A stretch of DNA of 64,000 nt from Rhodobacter sp. (lineage in GTDB: Bacteria > Pseudomonadota > Alphaproteobacteria > Rhodobacterales > Rhodobacteraceae). Under the pieces are notes generated by a model. That model was given only the letters and a program-made list of their open reading frames with translations. It searched no databases and had not been told where the DNA came from. A program made the position numbers and the translations under genes. This document shows, in pieces, positions 35,690 through 44,217 of the stretch. Location: assembly GCA_027490955.1 (NCBI GenBank), contig JAIXXB010000042.1:32207-96206 (forward strand), written 5' to 3'. Each line of letters starts with the position of its first letter. Position 1 is the stretch's first letter.

Positions 35690-37149
35690 CTGGGCTGCCC
35701 CACGGCGCGGCCTGCGCCATCGGGGGCGGGCAGGCCAGCATGGGCGGCGACCAGCGGCATCAGACGTTCCAAAACATCGCTTGCTGCGGGGCAGGTTTTG
35801 CCCAATTTCATATCCACATGCAGGCACATCTGTTCAACTGTGGCAATCAGATCATCGCCGCGCATGATGCGCGTGAATACGCGGATGCGCTTTTCGTCGG
35901 CGGATAGGATTTGCAGCGTGCAGGTCAGCCTGTCGCCCAGTTTTGCCTCGCCCAGATGGCGGATATGGGTTTCGGCGGTGTAGTAGCTGTGCCCGCCTGC
36001 CACATAATCCATCCCCGCGCCGATCAGCCGCAAGAAATTGTCCACTGCTTCGGAATTGGCAAACAAATAGCGGCTTTCGGTCATATGGCCGTTATAATCG
36101 ATCCAAGCGGGCAGCACTTGCAAATGGGCCATGACCAAGGGCTGCGATTTTGGCCCCATATCGGTTTGCGCATGAAAGGTGGCCGCGCGCGCTGCGTCAT
36201 GCTCGCGCAGAACTTTGCCCGCGCCCCAATTGCGATCTTTCAAGGTGCGCAGAAAGCCCACCAGATTCTGGTCGCGGATGCGTTCCAATTCGCGGATCGT
36301 ATACATGCCCGATTGCGCATCGGATTGGCCCGCAACCAGATCAACCAATTCTTCGTTAAACTCTGGCACATCCATCAGTTTTGACCATGGCCATTTCAGC
36401 GTTGGGCCAAATTGGGCCATGAAATGGCGCATCCCCGCCTCGCCGCCCGCAATGCGATAGGTTTCAAACAGGCCCATTTGCCCCCAGCGCAGGCCAAAGC
36501 CCATGCGAATGGCCTCGTCAATTTCGGTGGTTGTGGCGATGCCGTCTTTTAGCATCCACAGGGCCTCGCGCCAGACCGCCTCGAGAAACCGATTGCCGAT
36601 AAAGGCGTCAATCTCGTGGCGGATCACCAGCGGGAACATGCCGATGTCTTTCATAATTTGCACAGTGCGTTCCACCACTTTGGGCGGATTGGCAGGGCTG
36701 CCTGATATTTCCGACAGCGGCAAAAGATAGACAGGGTTGAACGGGTGGGCGACGATGATATTGGCAGGGTTTGGCGCGCCTGCCTGCAAATCGGTGGCCT
36801 TGAAGCCCGATGTGGATGATCCGATCAGCACATCGGGGTTGGCCTGTTGCAACTGCGCATAGACGCGCTGTTTCAACTCGATCCGCTCGGACACGGATTC
36901 TTGCACATATTCTGCGCCCTCCACCGCCTCGCCAATGGTGCCGTGAAAGGTCAGCTTTCCCTCTAGCGGCATTGGCACATCGGACAGGGCAGGCAGGGCA
37001 AGGCGGGCATTGGCCAGCACGGCTGCGATTTTGCGCTCGGCCTCTGGGTCGGGGTCAAAGACGCCCACATCCCAGCCGTTCAGCAAAAACCGTGCTGTCC
37101 AACCGCCGCCAATCACCCCGCCGCCAATAATCGCTGCCTTACGTGCCAT
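35686..37149 (-). CDS. carnitine 3-dehydrogenase fused to betainyl-CoA thioesterase
   Basis: The 487-residue protein is a fusion. Residues about 1-315 are a 3-hydroxyacyl-CoA-dehydrogenase-type carnitine dehydrogenase (AAIIGGGVIGGGWTARFL, VQESVSERIELKQ, HPFNPVYLLPLSEI, GNRFLEAVWREALWMLKDGIATTTEIDEAI). Residues about 340-475 are a hot-dog thioesterase (LQVLPAWIDYNGHMTESRYL, RHLGEAKLGDRLTCTLQIL). The dehydrogenase makes 3-dehydrocarnitine; the thioesterase would release glycine betaine from betainyl-CoA. These correspond to CdhA and CdhB, separate genes in some bacteria. It overlaps the downstream SDR by four bases. Confidence 0.9.
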   Translation of the reverse strand: MARKAAIIGGGVIGGGWTARFLLNGWDVGVFDPDPEAERKIAAVLANARLALPALSDVPMPLEGKLTFHGTIGEAVEGAEYVQESVSERIELKQRVYAQLQQANPDVLIGSSTSGFKATDLQAGAPNPANIIVAHPFNPVYLLPLSEISGSPANPPKVVERTVQIMKDIGMFPLVIRHEIDAFIGNRFLEAVWREALWMLKDGIATTTEIDEAIRMGFGLRWGQMGLFETYRIAGGEAGMRHFMAQFGPTLKWPWSKLMDVPEFNEELVDLVAGQSDAQSGMYTIRELERIRDQNLVGFLRTLKDRNWGAGKVLREHDAARAATFHAQTDMGPKSQPLVMAHLQVLPAWIDYNGHMTESRYLFANSEAVDNFLRLIGAGMDYVAGGHSYYTAETHIRHLGEAKLGDRLTCTLQILSADEKRIRVFTRIMRGDDLIATVEQMCLHVDMKLGKTCPAASDVLERLMPLVAAHAGLPAPDGAGRAVGQPR

Positions 37150-37169
37150 GTCCTGCCCCTATCTTGCCG

Positions 37170-37697
37170 TTACTGCTGAACCCATTCCAACTGGGTCGTG
37201 TCATATCCATTGGCCGCAAATACCTTTAGCGCGCGGTCTTTATCGGCCTTGGAAAGGGTTGGTTTGCGCGCCAGAATCCAGCCAAACCCGCCTTTTGGCG
37301 CGCCCACAACGGCCATGGAATAATTGGATTTCACATCCAAAATCCAATAATCGCCCGCCGCGATGTCGCCCAGCCACGGCACAAAGGTGACCTTCAGCTT
37401 TGACGGCCCAACAACCCAAGCCTTGCCTTGGGCAACTTCGGTTGCGCCGCCTTTGGTGCAGGCATTGGCCACGCTAAGATCGCCATCCGCAAGCAGCGCA
37501 TAGGTGGCTGTCACCTTGGTGCAGCCCGCCTCAAAGCGGTTGGGGAAGCGGGCGATTTCATACCATTTGCCCATATAGCGGTTCAGATCAACCTTTGGGG
37601 CCACTTGCATAGCGACAGATGCATCGCGCACCTCGGCCTGCGCGGCACATGGCGACAGGGCCAGCAGGGCGGCAAGGGTTAGGGATTTTAGGGTCAT
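37170..37697 (-). CDS. lipocalin family protein (Blc-like)
   Basis: The 175-residue protein has a signal peptide (LAALLALSPCAAQA; the Cys is followed by AAQA, so a lipoprotein site is not clear) and lipocalin motifs LNRYMGKWYEIARFPNRFEAGCTKVTATY and YWILDVKSNYSMAVVGAP. Blc-type lipocalins are periplasmic and bind fatty acids or lysolipids. It sits between cdhC and the cdhAB fusion with gaps of 3 and 20 bases, so it is in the operon. A ligand role in quaternary-amine or acylcarnitine uptake would be speculative. Confidence 0.87.
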   Translation of the reverse strand: MTLKSLTLAALLALSPCAAQAEVRDASVAMQVAPKVDLNRYMGKWYEIARFPNRFEAGCTKVTATYALLADGDLSVANACTKGGATEVAQGKAWVVGPSKLKVTFVPWLGDIAAGDYWILDVKSNYSMAVVGAPKGGFGWILARKPTLSKADKDRALKVFAANGYDTTQLEWVQQ

Positions 37698-37700
37698 AAT

Positions 37701-38615
37701 TTACCTCGGTAGGGGTGCCCGCTTTTCCAATTTCAGTTTAGCGCGCACCTCGGCGGGGGTGATCACGCGCGCGCCGAGATTAGAGATAATGCTGACCGCC
37801 CGTTCGACCAGTTGCGCATTGGTGGCCAGAACACCCTTGTCCAGCCATAGGTTATCTTCCAGCCCAACGCGCACATTGCCCCCCGCAAGCACGGCGGCGG
37901 CAACATAGGGCATTTGGTTACGGCCAATGGCAAAGGCGCTCCAATGCCAATGGGACGGCACATTGTTGACCATGGCCATAAAGGTGTTCAGATCATCAGG
38001 CGCGCCCCATGGCACGCCCATGCACAGTTGCACCAGAACGGGGTCGGGGATGATACCTTCGCTGGCCAGTTGCTTGGCAAACCACAAATGACCCGTATCA
38101 AAGGCCTCAATTTCAATCCGCGCGCCCGCGGCAACCATGCGCGCGGCCATATCGCGCAAAAGGCCAGGCGTGTTGACCATGACATAGTCAGCCTCGTTGA
38201 AATTCATCGTGCCGCAATCAAGCGTGCAAATCTCGGGGCGGCAGTCCACCACATGGGCCACGCGTTCGGTGGCCCCCGCCATATCGGATTTGGCCGACAT
38301 GCGGTTCATGGATTCTGTGCCGTCAAACAGCATATCGCCGCCCATGCCAGCAGTCAGGTTTAGCACCACATCGGTGCCAGAATCGCGGATACGCTCGGTC
38401 ACTTCGCGGTATAGCGCGCCGTCGCGGCTGGGCTTGCCTGTTTCAGGATCGCGCACATGGCAATGCACCACGGCGGCCCCTGCCTTGGCCGCGTCAAGGG
38501 CCGATGCGGCAATCTGGGCTGGGCTGCGCGGCACATGAGGGCTGCGGTCTTGCGTGCCGCCCGATCCCGTTACGGCGCAGGTGATAAAAACATCGCGGTT
38601 CATCGCAAGTGGCAT
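37701..38615 (-). CDS. cdhC: BKACE enzyme: 3-dehydrocarnitine cleavage (CdhC-like)
   Basis: The 304-residue DUF849/BKACE protein has VFITCAVTGSGGTQDRSPHVPRSP, the zinc-binding HCHVRDPETG and GGNVRVGLEDNLW. BKACE enzymes cleave beta-keto acids with acetyl-CoA. In carnitine catabolism this yields betainyl-CoA and acetoacetate. GGGAGG upstream supports ATG 38615. It is the first gene of the operon and divergent from a CdhR-like activator, with 73 bases between start codons. Confidence 0.87.
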   Translation of the reverse strand: MPLAMNRDVFITCAVTGSGGTQDRSPHVPRSPAQIAASALDAAKAGAAVVHCHVRDPETGKPSRDGALYREVTERIRDSGTDVVLNLTAGMGGDMLFDGTESMNRMSAKSDMAGATERVAHVVDCRPEICTLDCGTMNFNEADYVMVNTPGLLRDMAARMVAAGARIEIEAFDTGHLWFAKQLASEGIIPDPVLVQLCMGVPWGAPDDLNTFMAMVNNVPSHWHWSAFAIGRNQMPYVAAAVLAGGNVRVGLEDNLWLDKGVLATNAQLVERAVSIISNLGARVITPAEVRAKLKLEKRAPLPR

Positions 38616-38688
38616 GGCATCCTCCCTAAGCTGCGCCGCCCACCATAAGCCGCTTGCAGGGGCATGCTTGCCCGTTTACGAAACAGAT

Positions 38689-39690
38689 ATGACAAAAAGC
38701 GAAACAATTTTTGCCCCCGCAAACGCGCCCCTGACGCTGGCGATTTTGGTGCTGCCGCAGTCGTCTATCCTAGAGGTGGCATCCACCCTTGATCCGATGC
38801 GCGCGGCCAATCGGCATTTGGGGCGCGATGCCTTTCGCTGGCGGATCGTCTCGCCCGATGGGGCGGCAGTGCCGCTGACCTGCGGCATTGAACTGCCCAG
38901 CCATGGCGGGCTGGCGCAGGCCAAAGGGGCCGATGCACTGGTGGTGATTGCAGGCTTTGCGCAGTGGCAGGGGGCAGGGCGCGATGTGATCCGCGATCTG
39001 TCGCGCATGGGGCCGCGCTTTGCGGCTGTGGGCGGGATTGACGCGGGCGCATGGGTGCTGGCGCGGGCGGGGCTGCTGGGGGGCTACCGCGCCACAGTCC
39101 ATTGGGAAGATGCCGAAGATTTCGCCGCCGCCCATCCCGAAACCGAAGTTGTCCCTGACCGATTTGTCATTGATCGCAACCGCTTTACCGCAGGCGGCGC
39201 TGCCCCCGCCGCCGATCTGATGCTGCATCTGATCCGCGCGCGCCATGGCGCGGCTTTGGCGCTGCAAGTGGCGGCCAGTTTCATCACCTCGGCCCGCGCG
39301 GGGGCAGAGCCGCAAGTGGCGCAGACCTCGGGCAGATCGGGGCTAGACCCGCGCGTGGCCAGTGCCATCGCACGGATGGAGGCGCATCTGGACAGCCGCG
39401 AACCCGCCGCCCAGATCGCGCGGCACTGCGGCCTGACTGCCCGCAGGTTAGAACAACTCTTCCAAGCGGCCTTGGGCGTTAGCCCTGCCGCCTATGCCCA
39501 ATCTTTGCGCTTGCAAGCGGCCAAACGCATGGTGACGGACACGCGCCACCCTTTGGCCGAGGTCGCGCTGCGCTGCGGCTTTTCCTCGGCCTCGGCCCTG
39601 TCGCGCGCCTTTCAGCGCCATTATGGCAAACCGCCCAGCCATATGCGCACCTCTCCTGTGCCATTGGCGCGCAGATTTAGCACGCAGTAA
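38689..39690 (+). CDS. cdhR: GlxA/CdhR-type AraC family regulator
   Basis: The 333-residue protein has an N-terminal DJ-1/GATase-like domain (LTLAILVLPQSSILEVASTLDPMRAANRHLG, GGIDAGAWVLARAGLLGGYRATVHWE) and two C-terminal AraC helix-turn-helix motifs (AAQIARHCGLTARRLEQLFQAALGVSP; PLAEVALRCGFSSASALSRAFQRHYGKPPS). This is the architecture of the carnitine activator CdhR and of GbdR. Being divergent from cdhC, it probably activates the operon in response to carnitine or a derivative. ATG 38689 is chosen over upstream in-frame codons that overlap cdhC. Confidence 0.85.
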   Translation: MTKSETIFAPANAPLTLAILVLPQSSILEVASTLDPMRAANRHLGRDAFRWRIVSPDGAAVPLTCGIELPSHGGLAQAKGADALVVIAGFAQWQGAGRDVIRDLSRMGPRFAAVGGIDAGAWVLARAGLLGGYRATVHWEDAEDFAAAHPETEVVPDRFVIDRNRFTAGGAAPAADLMLHLIRARHGAALALQVAASFITSARAGAEPQVAQTSGRSGLDPRVASAIARMEAHLDSREPAAQIARHCGLTARRLEQLFQAALGVSPAAYAQSLRLQAAKRMVTDTRHPLAEVALRCGFSSASALSRAFQRHYGKPPSHMRTSPVPLARRFSTQ

Positions 39691-39732
39691 ATGGGGCTGC
39701 AAATGGGGCTGTAAATTGGGCTGGGCGGCAGG

Positions 39733-40308
39733 CTAGCGGCGAAAGGGTTTTGGGCGTTGGCCTTGGGCGGCGCTGGCCACCACATCGGCGATGCGCGCGG
39801 CGCGGGTGGCGGCGGTTTTGGCGGTTTTGATCCATTCCAGCGTGCCGCGCTGGACAGATTTGGGATAGGCCTCATAGGCGGGGCGCGCATCGCCCAAGGC
39901 CTGCAACAAATCATCAGGGGCAATCAGCGCATCGACATCGTTTAGAAAATCCCACATGCCATTGGCCATGGCGGCAGAGATCTTTGCCTCGCCCGCCGCT
40001 GTCATCGCACCGCTGGCGCGGGCGCGGGCCACATGGGCCTTGTTGATGGCCGACCAGCCTGATTTGGGGTTGCGCGGCGCGATCAAGATCATGCTGCGAT
40101 CTGCGTCCAGCGCGCGGGTCATCGAATCTATCCAGCCCCAGCATAGCAATTCTTCGACCTGCGCCTCGTAGGGCAGATAATCGCGGTGGTGGCGTTTGTA
40201 GCTGGCCAGCCAATGGCTGGCGGCGCTGGCATGATGTTCGGCCAGCCATGCGCGCAAATCGGCGCGGCTGCGGATGGTCACAATCGGCATATCAGGCGCG
40301 GCAGGCAT
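39733..40308 (-). CDS. YdeI family protein, tandem copy 1
   Basis: The 191-residue protein has RADLRAWLAEHHASAASHWLASYK, the family motif EELLCWGWIDSMTRALD, APRNPKSGWSAINKAHVARA and the C-terminal TLEWIKTAKTAATRAARIADVV. It matches YdeI/OmpD-associated proteins of unknown biochemical activity. Its start overlaps the stop of the next YdeI gene by one base (TGATG). Confidence 0.82.
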   Translation of the reverse strand: MPAAPDMPIVTIRSRADLRAWLAEHHASAASHWLASYKRHHRDYLPYEAQVEELLCWGWIDSMTRALDADRSMILIAPRNPKSGWSAINKAHVARARASGAMTAAGEAKISAAMANGMWDFLNDVDALIAPDDLLQALGDARPAYEAYPKSVQRGTLEWIKTAKTAATRAARIADVVASAAQGQRPKPFRR

Positions 40309-40865
40309 CAGATGATTGTCTTTCCTTGCTGCAGTTTTTCCAAAAATTCCGCCATACGTTTGGCGCGCGTCTCTGCGCGTTTGGCCGCGTTCAAGCGATA
40401 GTAAATTGCAAAGCGATTGGCCGCGTTCAGCCTGTCAAACCCCGCCTGCGTTGCAGGATTTTCCGCCACCAAGGCCAAGAAATCGCTGGGCACTTGCGCG
40501 CCTGCACCCGCGCCATAGGCCCGATCCCACGCGCCATTCGCGCGTGCAATTTCCACCTGCGCCAGCCCGCGCGGCGTCATCCGCCCATCTGCGATCAGCT
40601 TTTCCACATGGGCCACGTTCTTTTGGCTCCAGACACTGCCATGGCGGCGGGGGGTGAAACGTTGGATGAAACTGGTCTTGGTGTAAGATTTTCTGATTCC
40701 GTCAATCCAGCCATGGGCCAGCGCCTCGATCACCGCCTCTTCCCATGTGATCGACGGCAGGCCGCTGGCCTTTTTGTGCATCAAGACCCAGACCTCGTCC
40801 GCATCGGGATTTGCCGCCAGCCAAGCGTTCCAGTCTGCGGGCGTGGCAAAGGGCAGCGGGGTCAA
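40308..40865 (-). CDS. YdeI family protein, tandem copy 2
   Basis: The 185-residue paralogue has WNAWLAANPDADEVWVLMHKK, EEAVIEALAHGWIDGIRKSY, FTPRRHGSVWSQKNVAHVEKL and a C-terminal ETRAKRMAEFLEKLQQGK. The start is TTG at 40865, overlapping the polA stop as TTGA. Both copies are thus at the end of the polA transcript. They diverge from each other in the N-terminal half, suggesting an old duplication. Confidence 0.82.
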   Translation of the reverse strand: MTPLPFATPADWNAWLAANPDADEVWVLMHKKASGLPSITWEEAVIEALAHGWIDGIRKSYTKTSFIQRFTPRRHGSVWSQKNVAHVEKLIADGRMTPRGLAQVEIARANGAWDRAYGAGAGAQVPSDFLALVAENPATQAGFDRLNAANRFAIYYRLNAAKRAETRAKRMAEFLEKLQQGKTII

Positions 40866-43672
40866 TGTGCGGCTGCCCAGTTTGGCCCCTGCCCTGCCTC
40901 GACGATCAAATCCACATCCATCGTCACGGCGGGGGCGCTGGCGGTTTGCATGATGTCTTTGGCCACCGCGATCAGGTCGCCTGCCGCGGCTTCCTCGACC
41001 TCGAACAAAAGTTCGTCATGCACTTGCAGCAACATTTTGGCGGGCAGATGGGCGATGGCTGCGTCCATCCGTATCATCGCGCGGCGGATCACATCTGCAG
41101 CCGTGCCCTGAATGGGCGCATTGATGGCCGCGCGTTTGGCAAAGCCCGCGCCCGGCCCTTTGGCATTGATTTCGGGCGTGTGGATTTTGCGGCCAAACAG
41201 GGTTTGGACATAGCCGTGATCTTGGGCAAATTTCACTGTCGCGGTCATGTACTCCTTGATACCCGGAAAGCGTTCAAAATAGCGGTCGATGAATCCCTGT
41301 GCCTCGGCCCTTGGAATACGCAAATTGCGCGCAAGGCCAAAGCCTGAAATGCCATAAATCACCCCGAAATTGATCGCCTTGGCCCTGCGGCGGATATCAG
41401 ATGTCATCTGATCCAGCGGCACGCCAAACATTTCCGATGCCGTCATCGCGTGAATATCAATGCCGTTCTTGAACGCCGCCTTCAGCGCGGGCAGATCGGC
41501 CATATGGGCCAAGATGCGCAGTTCAATCTGGCTATAGTCCAGCGACACCAACACCTTGCCTTTTGGCGCGACAAAAGCCTCGCGGATGCGGCGGCCTTCT
41601 TCGCTGCGGATCGGGATGTTTTGCAGGTTCGGGTCGGTCGAGGCAAGCCGCCCCGTAATCGCCCCTGATATGGAATAGCTGGTATGCACGCGGCCCGTGT
41701 CTGGGTTGATATGGTCTTGCAGCGCGTCAGTATAGGTGGATTTCAGTTTGGCAAGCTGGCGCCAATCCAGCACCAAGCCGGGCAATTTATGCTCGGTCGC
41801 CAAATCTTCCAAAATATCCGCACCCGTGCCATAGGCCCCTGTTTTGCCTTTTTCACCGCCCGGCAGGCCCAGCTTATCAAACAGAATCTCGCCCAGTTGC
41901 TTGGGGCTGCCGACGTTGAACGGCTGACCTGCGGCGGATTGAATCTCGTCCTCCAATTGCGCCATTTTCTGCGCAAAGGCGTTGGACATGCGCGAGAGCG
42001 TGTCGCGGTTCACTTCGATTCCCGTCATTTCCATGCGGGCCAGAACGGGCACAAGCGGGCGCTCTAGGGTTTCGTAAACGCGGGTGACGCGGGCGCGGTG
42101 AAGCTGGGGTTTGAACATTTGCCACAGGCGCAGCGTGATATCGGCATCTTCAGCGGCATATTTGACCGCCGTGTCAATCGCCACGCGGTCAAAGGTGATC
42201 TGCGCCTTGCCGCTGCCGATCAAGTCTTTGATTGGAATGGGATTATGGCCCAGATACTTTTCGGACAGCGCATCCATACCATGCCCATTCAGCCCCGCCT
42301 GCATGGCATAAGACATCAGCATCGTGTCATCGAAAGGCGTAATCTCGATGCCGTGGCGGGCAAAGATTTTCCAATCATATTTCATGTTTTGCCCGATTTT
42401 CAGCACTGCATCATCGGTCAGAACAGGCGTGAGCGCGGCCAGAACATCGGCCAGCGGCAATTGCCCCGCCGCCAGATCATTGCCGCCGAACAAATCATCG
42501 CCCCCCGCCTTATGCCCCAGCGGGATATAGGCGGCGCGGCCAGCCTGCACGGCCAGTGAAATGCCCACCAGTTCGGCGCGCATTTCATCCAGAGATGTGG
42601 TTTCCGTATCCACCGCGACATGGCCGATGGCATGGATTTCGGCAATCCATTTGGCCAGTTGATCCATAGAGGTGATACATTCATAGGCGGCATGGTCAAA
42701 GGGCGGCTGATCGGGTTGGGCCGCGGCCTCTTCATGCGCGCCCACCACCTGATAGCCCTGCGTGGGGGCAATCGCGGGGGCCTCTACCCCCAGCTTTTCC
42801 GCCACGCGGCGCGTTAGGGTGTTAAACTCCATCTCGCGCAGAAAACCCATGATCGTGTCTGGATCGGGCTTGGCGATGGCGTAATCGTCCAAAGGTGGCA
42901 GGCCCTGCACATGGGCGTCAAGGCTGACCAACTGGCGCGAGATGCGGATCAGGTCGGCATTTTCCACCAGCGCCTCGCGCCGCTTTGGCTGTTTAATTTC
43001 GCCCGCGCGGGCCAGCAGCGCATCCAAATCGCCGTATTCGTTGATCAGCAGGGCGGCGGTTTTCAGACCAATCCCCGGCGCGCCGGGCACATTATCCACC
43101 GAATCGCCTGCCAGTGCCTGCACGTCCACCACGCGGTTGGGGGCCACGCCAAATTTTTCCGCCACATCGTCAAGGGTCAGGCGTTTGTTTTTCATCGGGT
43201 CGAGCATATCGATGCCATCGCCCATCAGTTGCATCAGATCTTTGTCAGATGAGATGATCGTTGCCGTGCCGCCTGCCTGCCGCGCCATACGGGCATAGGT
43301 GGCGATGATATCGTCGGCCTCGAACCCGTCGATTTCGATGCACGGCACGTTAAAGGCGCGGGAGGCCGTGCGGGTATAGGCGAATTGCGGGCGCAGATCT
43401 TCGGGCAATTCGGGGCGGTTGGCCTTATAGGCGGGATAGATCTGGTTGCGAAAGGTCTTTGAGCCTGCATCAAAGATCACGGCCAGATGCGTGGGTGCAT
43501 TCTCGCGCCGCGTGGCGGTGATCTCTCCCCACAAAAGGTTGCAAAACCCCGCCACTGCGCCCACAGGCAGACCATCCGATTTGCGCGTCAGCGGCGGCAG
43601 CGCGTGATAGGCGCGAAAGATAAACGCCGATCCGTCGATCAGATGCAGATGGCTGCCTGTGCCGAATGTCAT
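40862..43672 (-). CDS. polA: DNA polymerase I
   Basis: The 936-residue enzyme has the 5'-3' exonuclease (HLIDGSAFIFRAYHALPPL, VIFDAGSKTFRNQIYPAYKANR, GDSVDNVPGAPGIGLKTAA), a 3'-5' exonuclease domain with the intact proofreading motif VAVDTETTSLD, and polymerase motifs A (LVSLDYSQIELRILAHM), B (RRRAKAINFGVIYGISGFG) and C (LLQVHDELLFEV). ATG 43672 (MTFGTGSHLHLIDG) is the family start; 58 further open codons upstream lie in repeat-rich DNA. Confidence 0.97.
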   Translation of the reverse strand: MTFGTGSHLHLIDGSAFIFRAYHALPPLTRKSDGLPVGAVAGFCNLLWGEITATRRENAPTHLAVIFDAGSKTFRNQIYPAYKANRPELPEDLRPQFAYTRTASRAFNVPCIEIDGFEADDIIATYARMARQAGGTATIISSDKDLMQLMGDGIDMLDPMKNKRLTLDDVAEKFGVAPNRVVDVQALAGDSVDNVPGAPGIGLKTAALLINEYGDLDALLARAGEIKQPKRREALVENADLIRISRQLVSLDAHVQGLPPLDDYAIAKPDPDTIMGFLREMEFNTLTRRVAEKLGVEAPAIAPTQGYQVVGAHEEAAAQPDQPPFDHAAYECITSMDQLAKWIAEIHAIGHVAVDTETTSLDEMRAELVGISLAVQAGRAAYIPLGHKAGGDDLFGGNDLAAGQLPLADVLAALTPVLTDDAVLKIGQNMKYDWKIFARHGIEITPFDDTMLMSYAMQAGLNGHGMDALSEKYLGHNPIPIKDLIGSGKAQITFDRVAIDTAVKYAAEDADITLRLWQMFKPQLHRARVTRVYETLERPLVPVLARMEMTGIEVNRDTLSRMSNAFAQKMAQLEDEIQSAAGQPFNVGSPKQLGEILFDKLGLPGGEKGKTGAYGTGADILEDLATEHKLPGLVLDWRQLAKLKSTYTDALQDHINPDTGRVHTSYSISGAITGRLASTDPNLQNIPIRSEEGRRIREAFVAPKGKVLVSLDYSQIELRILAHMADLPALKAAFKNGIDIHAMTASEMFGVPLDQMTSDIRRRAKAINFGVIYGISGFGLARNLRIPRAEAQGFIDRYFERFPGIKEYMTATVKFAQDHGYVQTLFGRKIHTPEINAKGPGAGFAKRAAINAPIQGTAADVIRRAMIRMDAAIAHLPAKMLLQVHDELLFEVEEAAAGDLIAVAKDIMQTASAPAVTMDVDLIVEAGQGPNWAAAH

Positions 43673-43762
43673 AGTCTCTCTCCTGCCACGATGGGCCAAG
43701 TTTGCCACGATGCGCGCGCCAATGCCAGCGGGTGAAAGCGGCAGGTGACTGCCCGCCCCCCC

Positions 43763-43808
43763 GCGCGGCCTAGCCGCGCACATATCAAGAAAACGCGGCT
43801 TGGCCGCG
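43763..43808. repeat. two GCGGC/GCCGC palindromes upstream of polA
   Basis: GCGCGGC-CTA-GCCGCGC (43763-43779) and CGCGGC-TTG-GCCGCG (43794-43808) are similar hairpins about 30 bases apart, both followed by GCA-A/T-rich bases. A third, weaker copy may follow at about 43822. They fall 90-140 bases upstream of polA. Confidence 0.55.
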
Positions 43809-43849
43809 CAAATAGAAAAAAAGCGGCCCGCCCGCGCAGATGGCAAGAC

Positions 43850-43903
43850 GCGGGGGTTTCACACCCCCGCAGCCCCCGTGGGATATTTGTGAAAAAGAGA
43901 AGC
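43850..43903 (+). repeat. dispersed hairpin repeat, copy D
   Basis: Hairpin GCGGGGGT-TTCAC-ACCCCCGC (43850-43870), then AGCCCCCGTGGGATATTTGTG and GAAAAAGAGAAGC. The 11-2-11 hairpin of copies A-C is missing. It follows the zinc-finger gene and lies upstream of polA. Confidence 0.75.
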
Positions 43904-43915
43904 GGTTCGGCGCGG

Positions 43916-44137
43916 TTAGTGATCGTCCGCCGCATGGGCGCGGTCGATGCGGAAGATTTTGTCGCAATAGCCGCAGGTGATTTCGCCCGTGTCTTGCGGG
44001 ATCGAAAGCCAGACGCGCGGGTGGCCCAAGGGGCCTTCGCCGCCATCGCAGGCCACTTTCCATGTGGTGACCATCGCCACATCTTGCGAGGCGGCGTTTG
44101 AAGGTGCAGGGGCGGATTTTTTGGCGGCTTTGCTCAT
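43916..44137 (-). CDS. CHCC-type zinc-finger protein (NDUFS6-like)
   Basis: The 73-residue protein has the pattern C-x(8)[10 protein letters not shown](7)-CGYCDKIF, the C/H/C/C zinc site of the mitochondrial complex I subunit NDUFS6 and its alphaproteobacterial homologues. It may be an accessory complex I subunit in this group; no nuo genes are near. The first about 20 residues are Ala/Ser/Lys-rich. Confidence 0.88.
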   Translation of the reverse strand: MSKAAKKSAPAPSNAASQDVAMVTTWKVACDGGEGPLGHPRVWLSIPQDTGEITCGYCDKIFRIDRAHAADDH

Positions 44138-44217
44138 GTTTTATCCCTTTGCGGCTGGGCATTTTTTACTGCGGCCCAAGGGCAAGGGCAAGCGTGAATG
44201 CACGATGGCGCGCGCAG

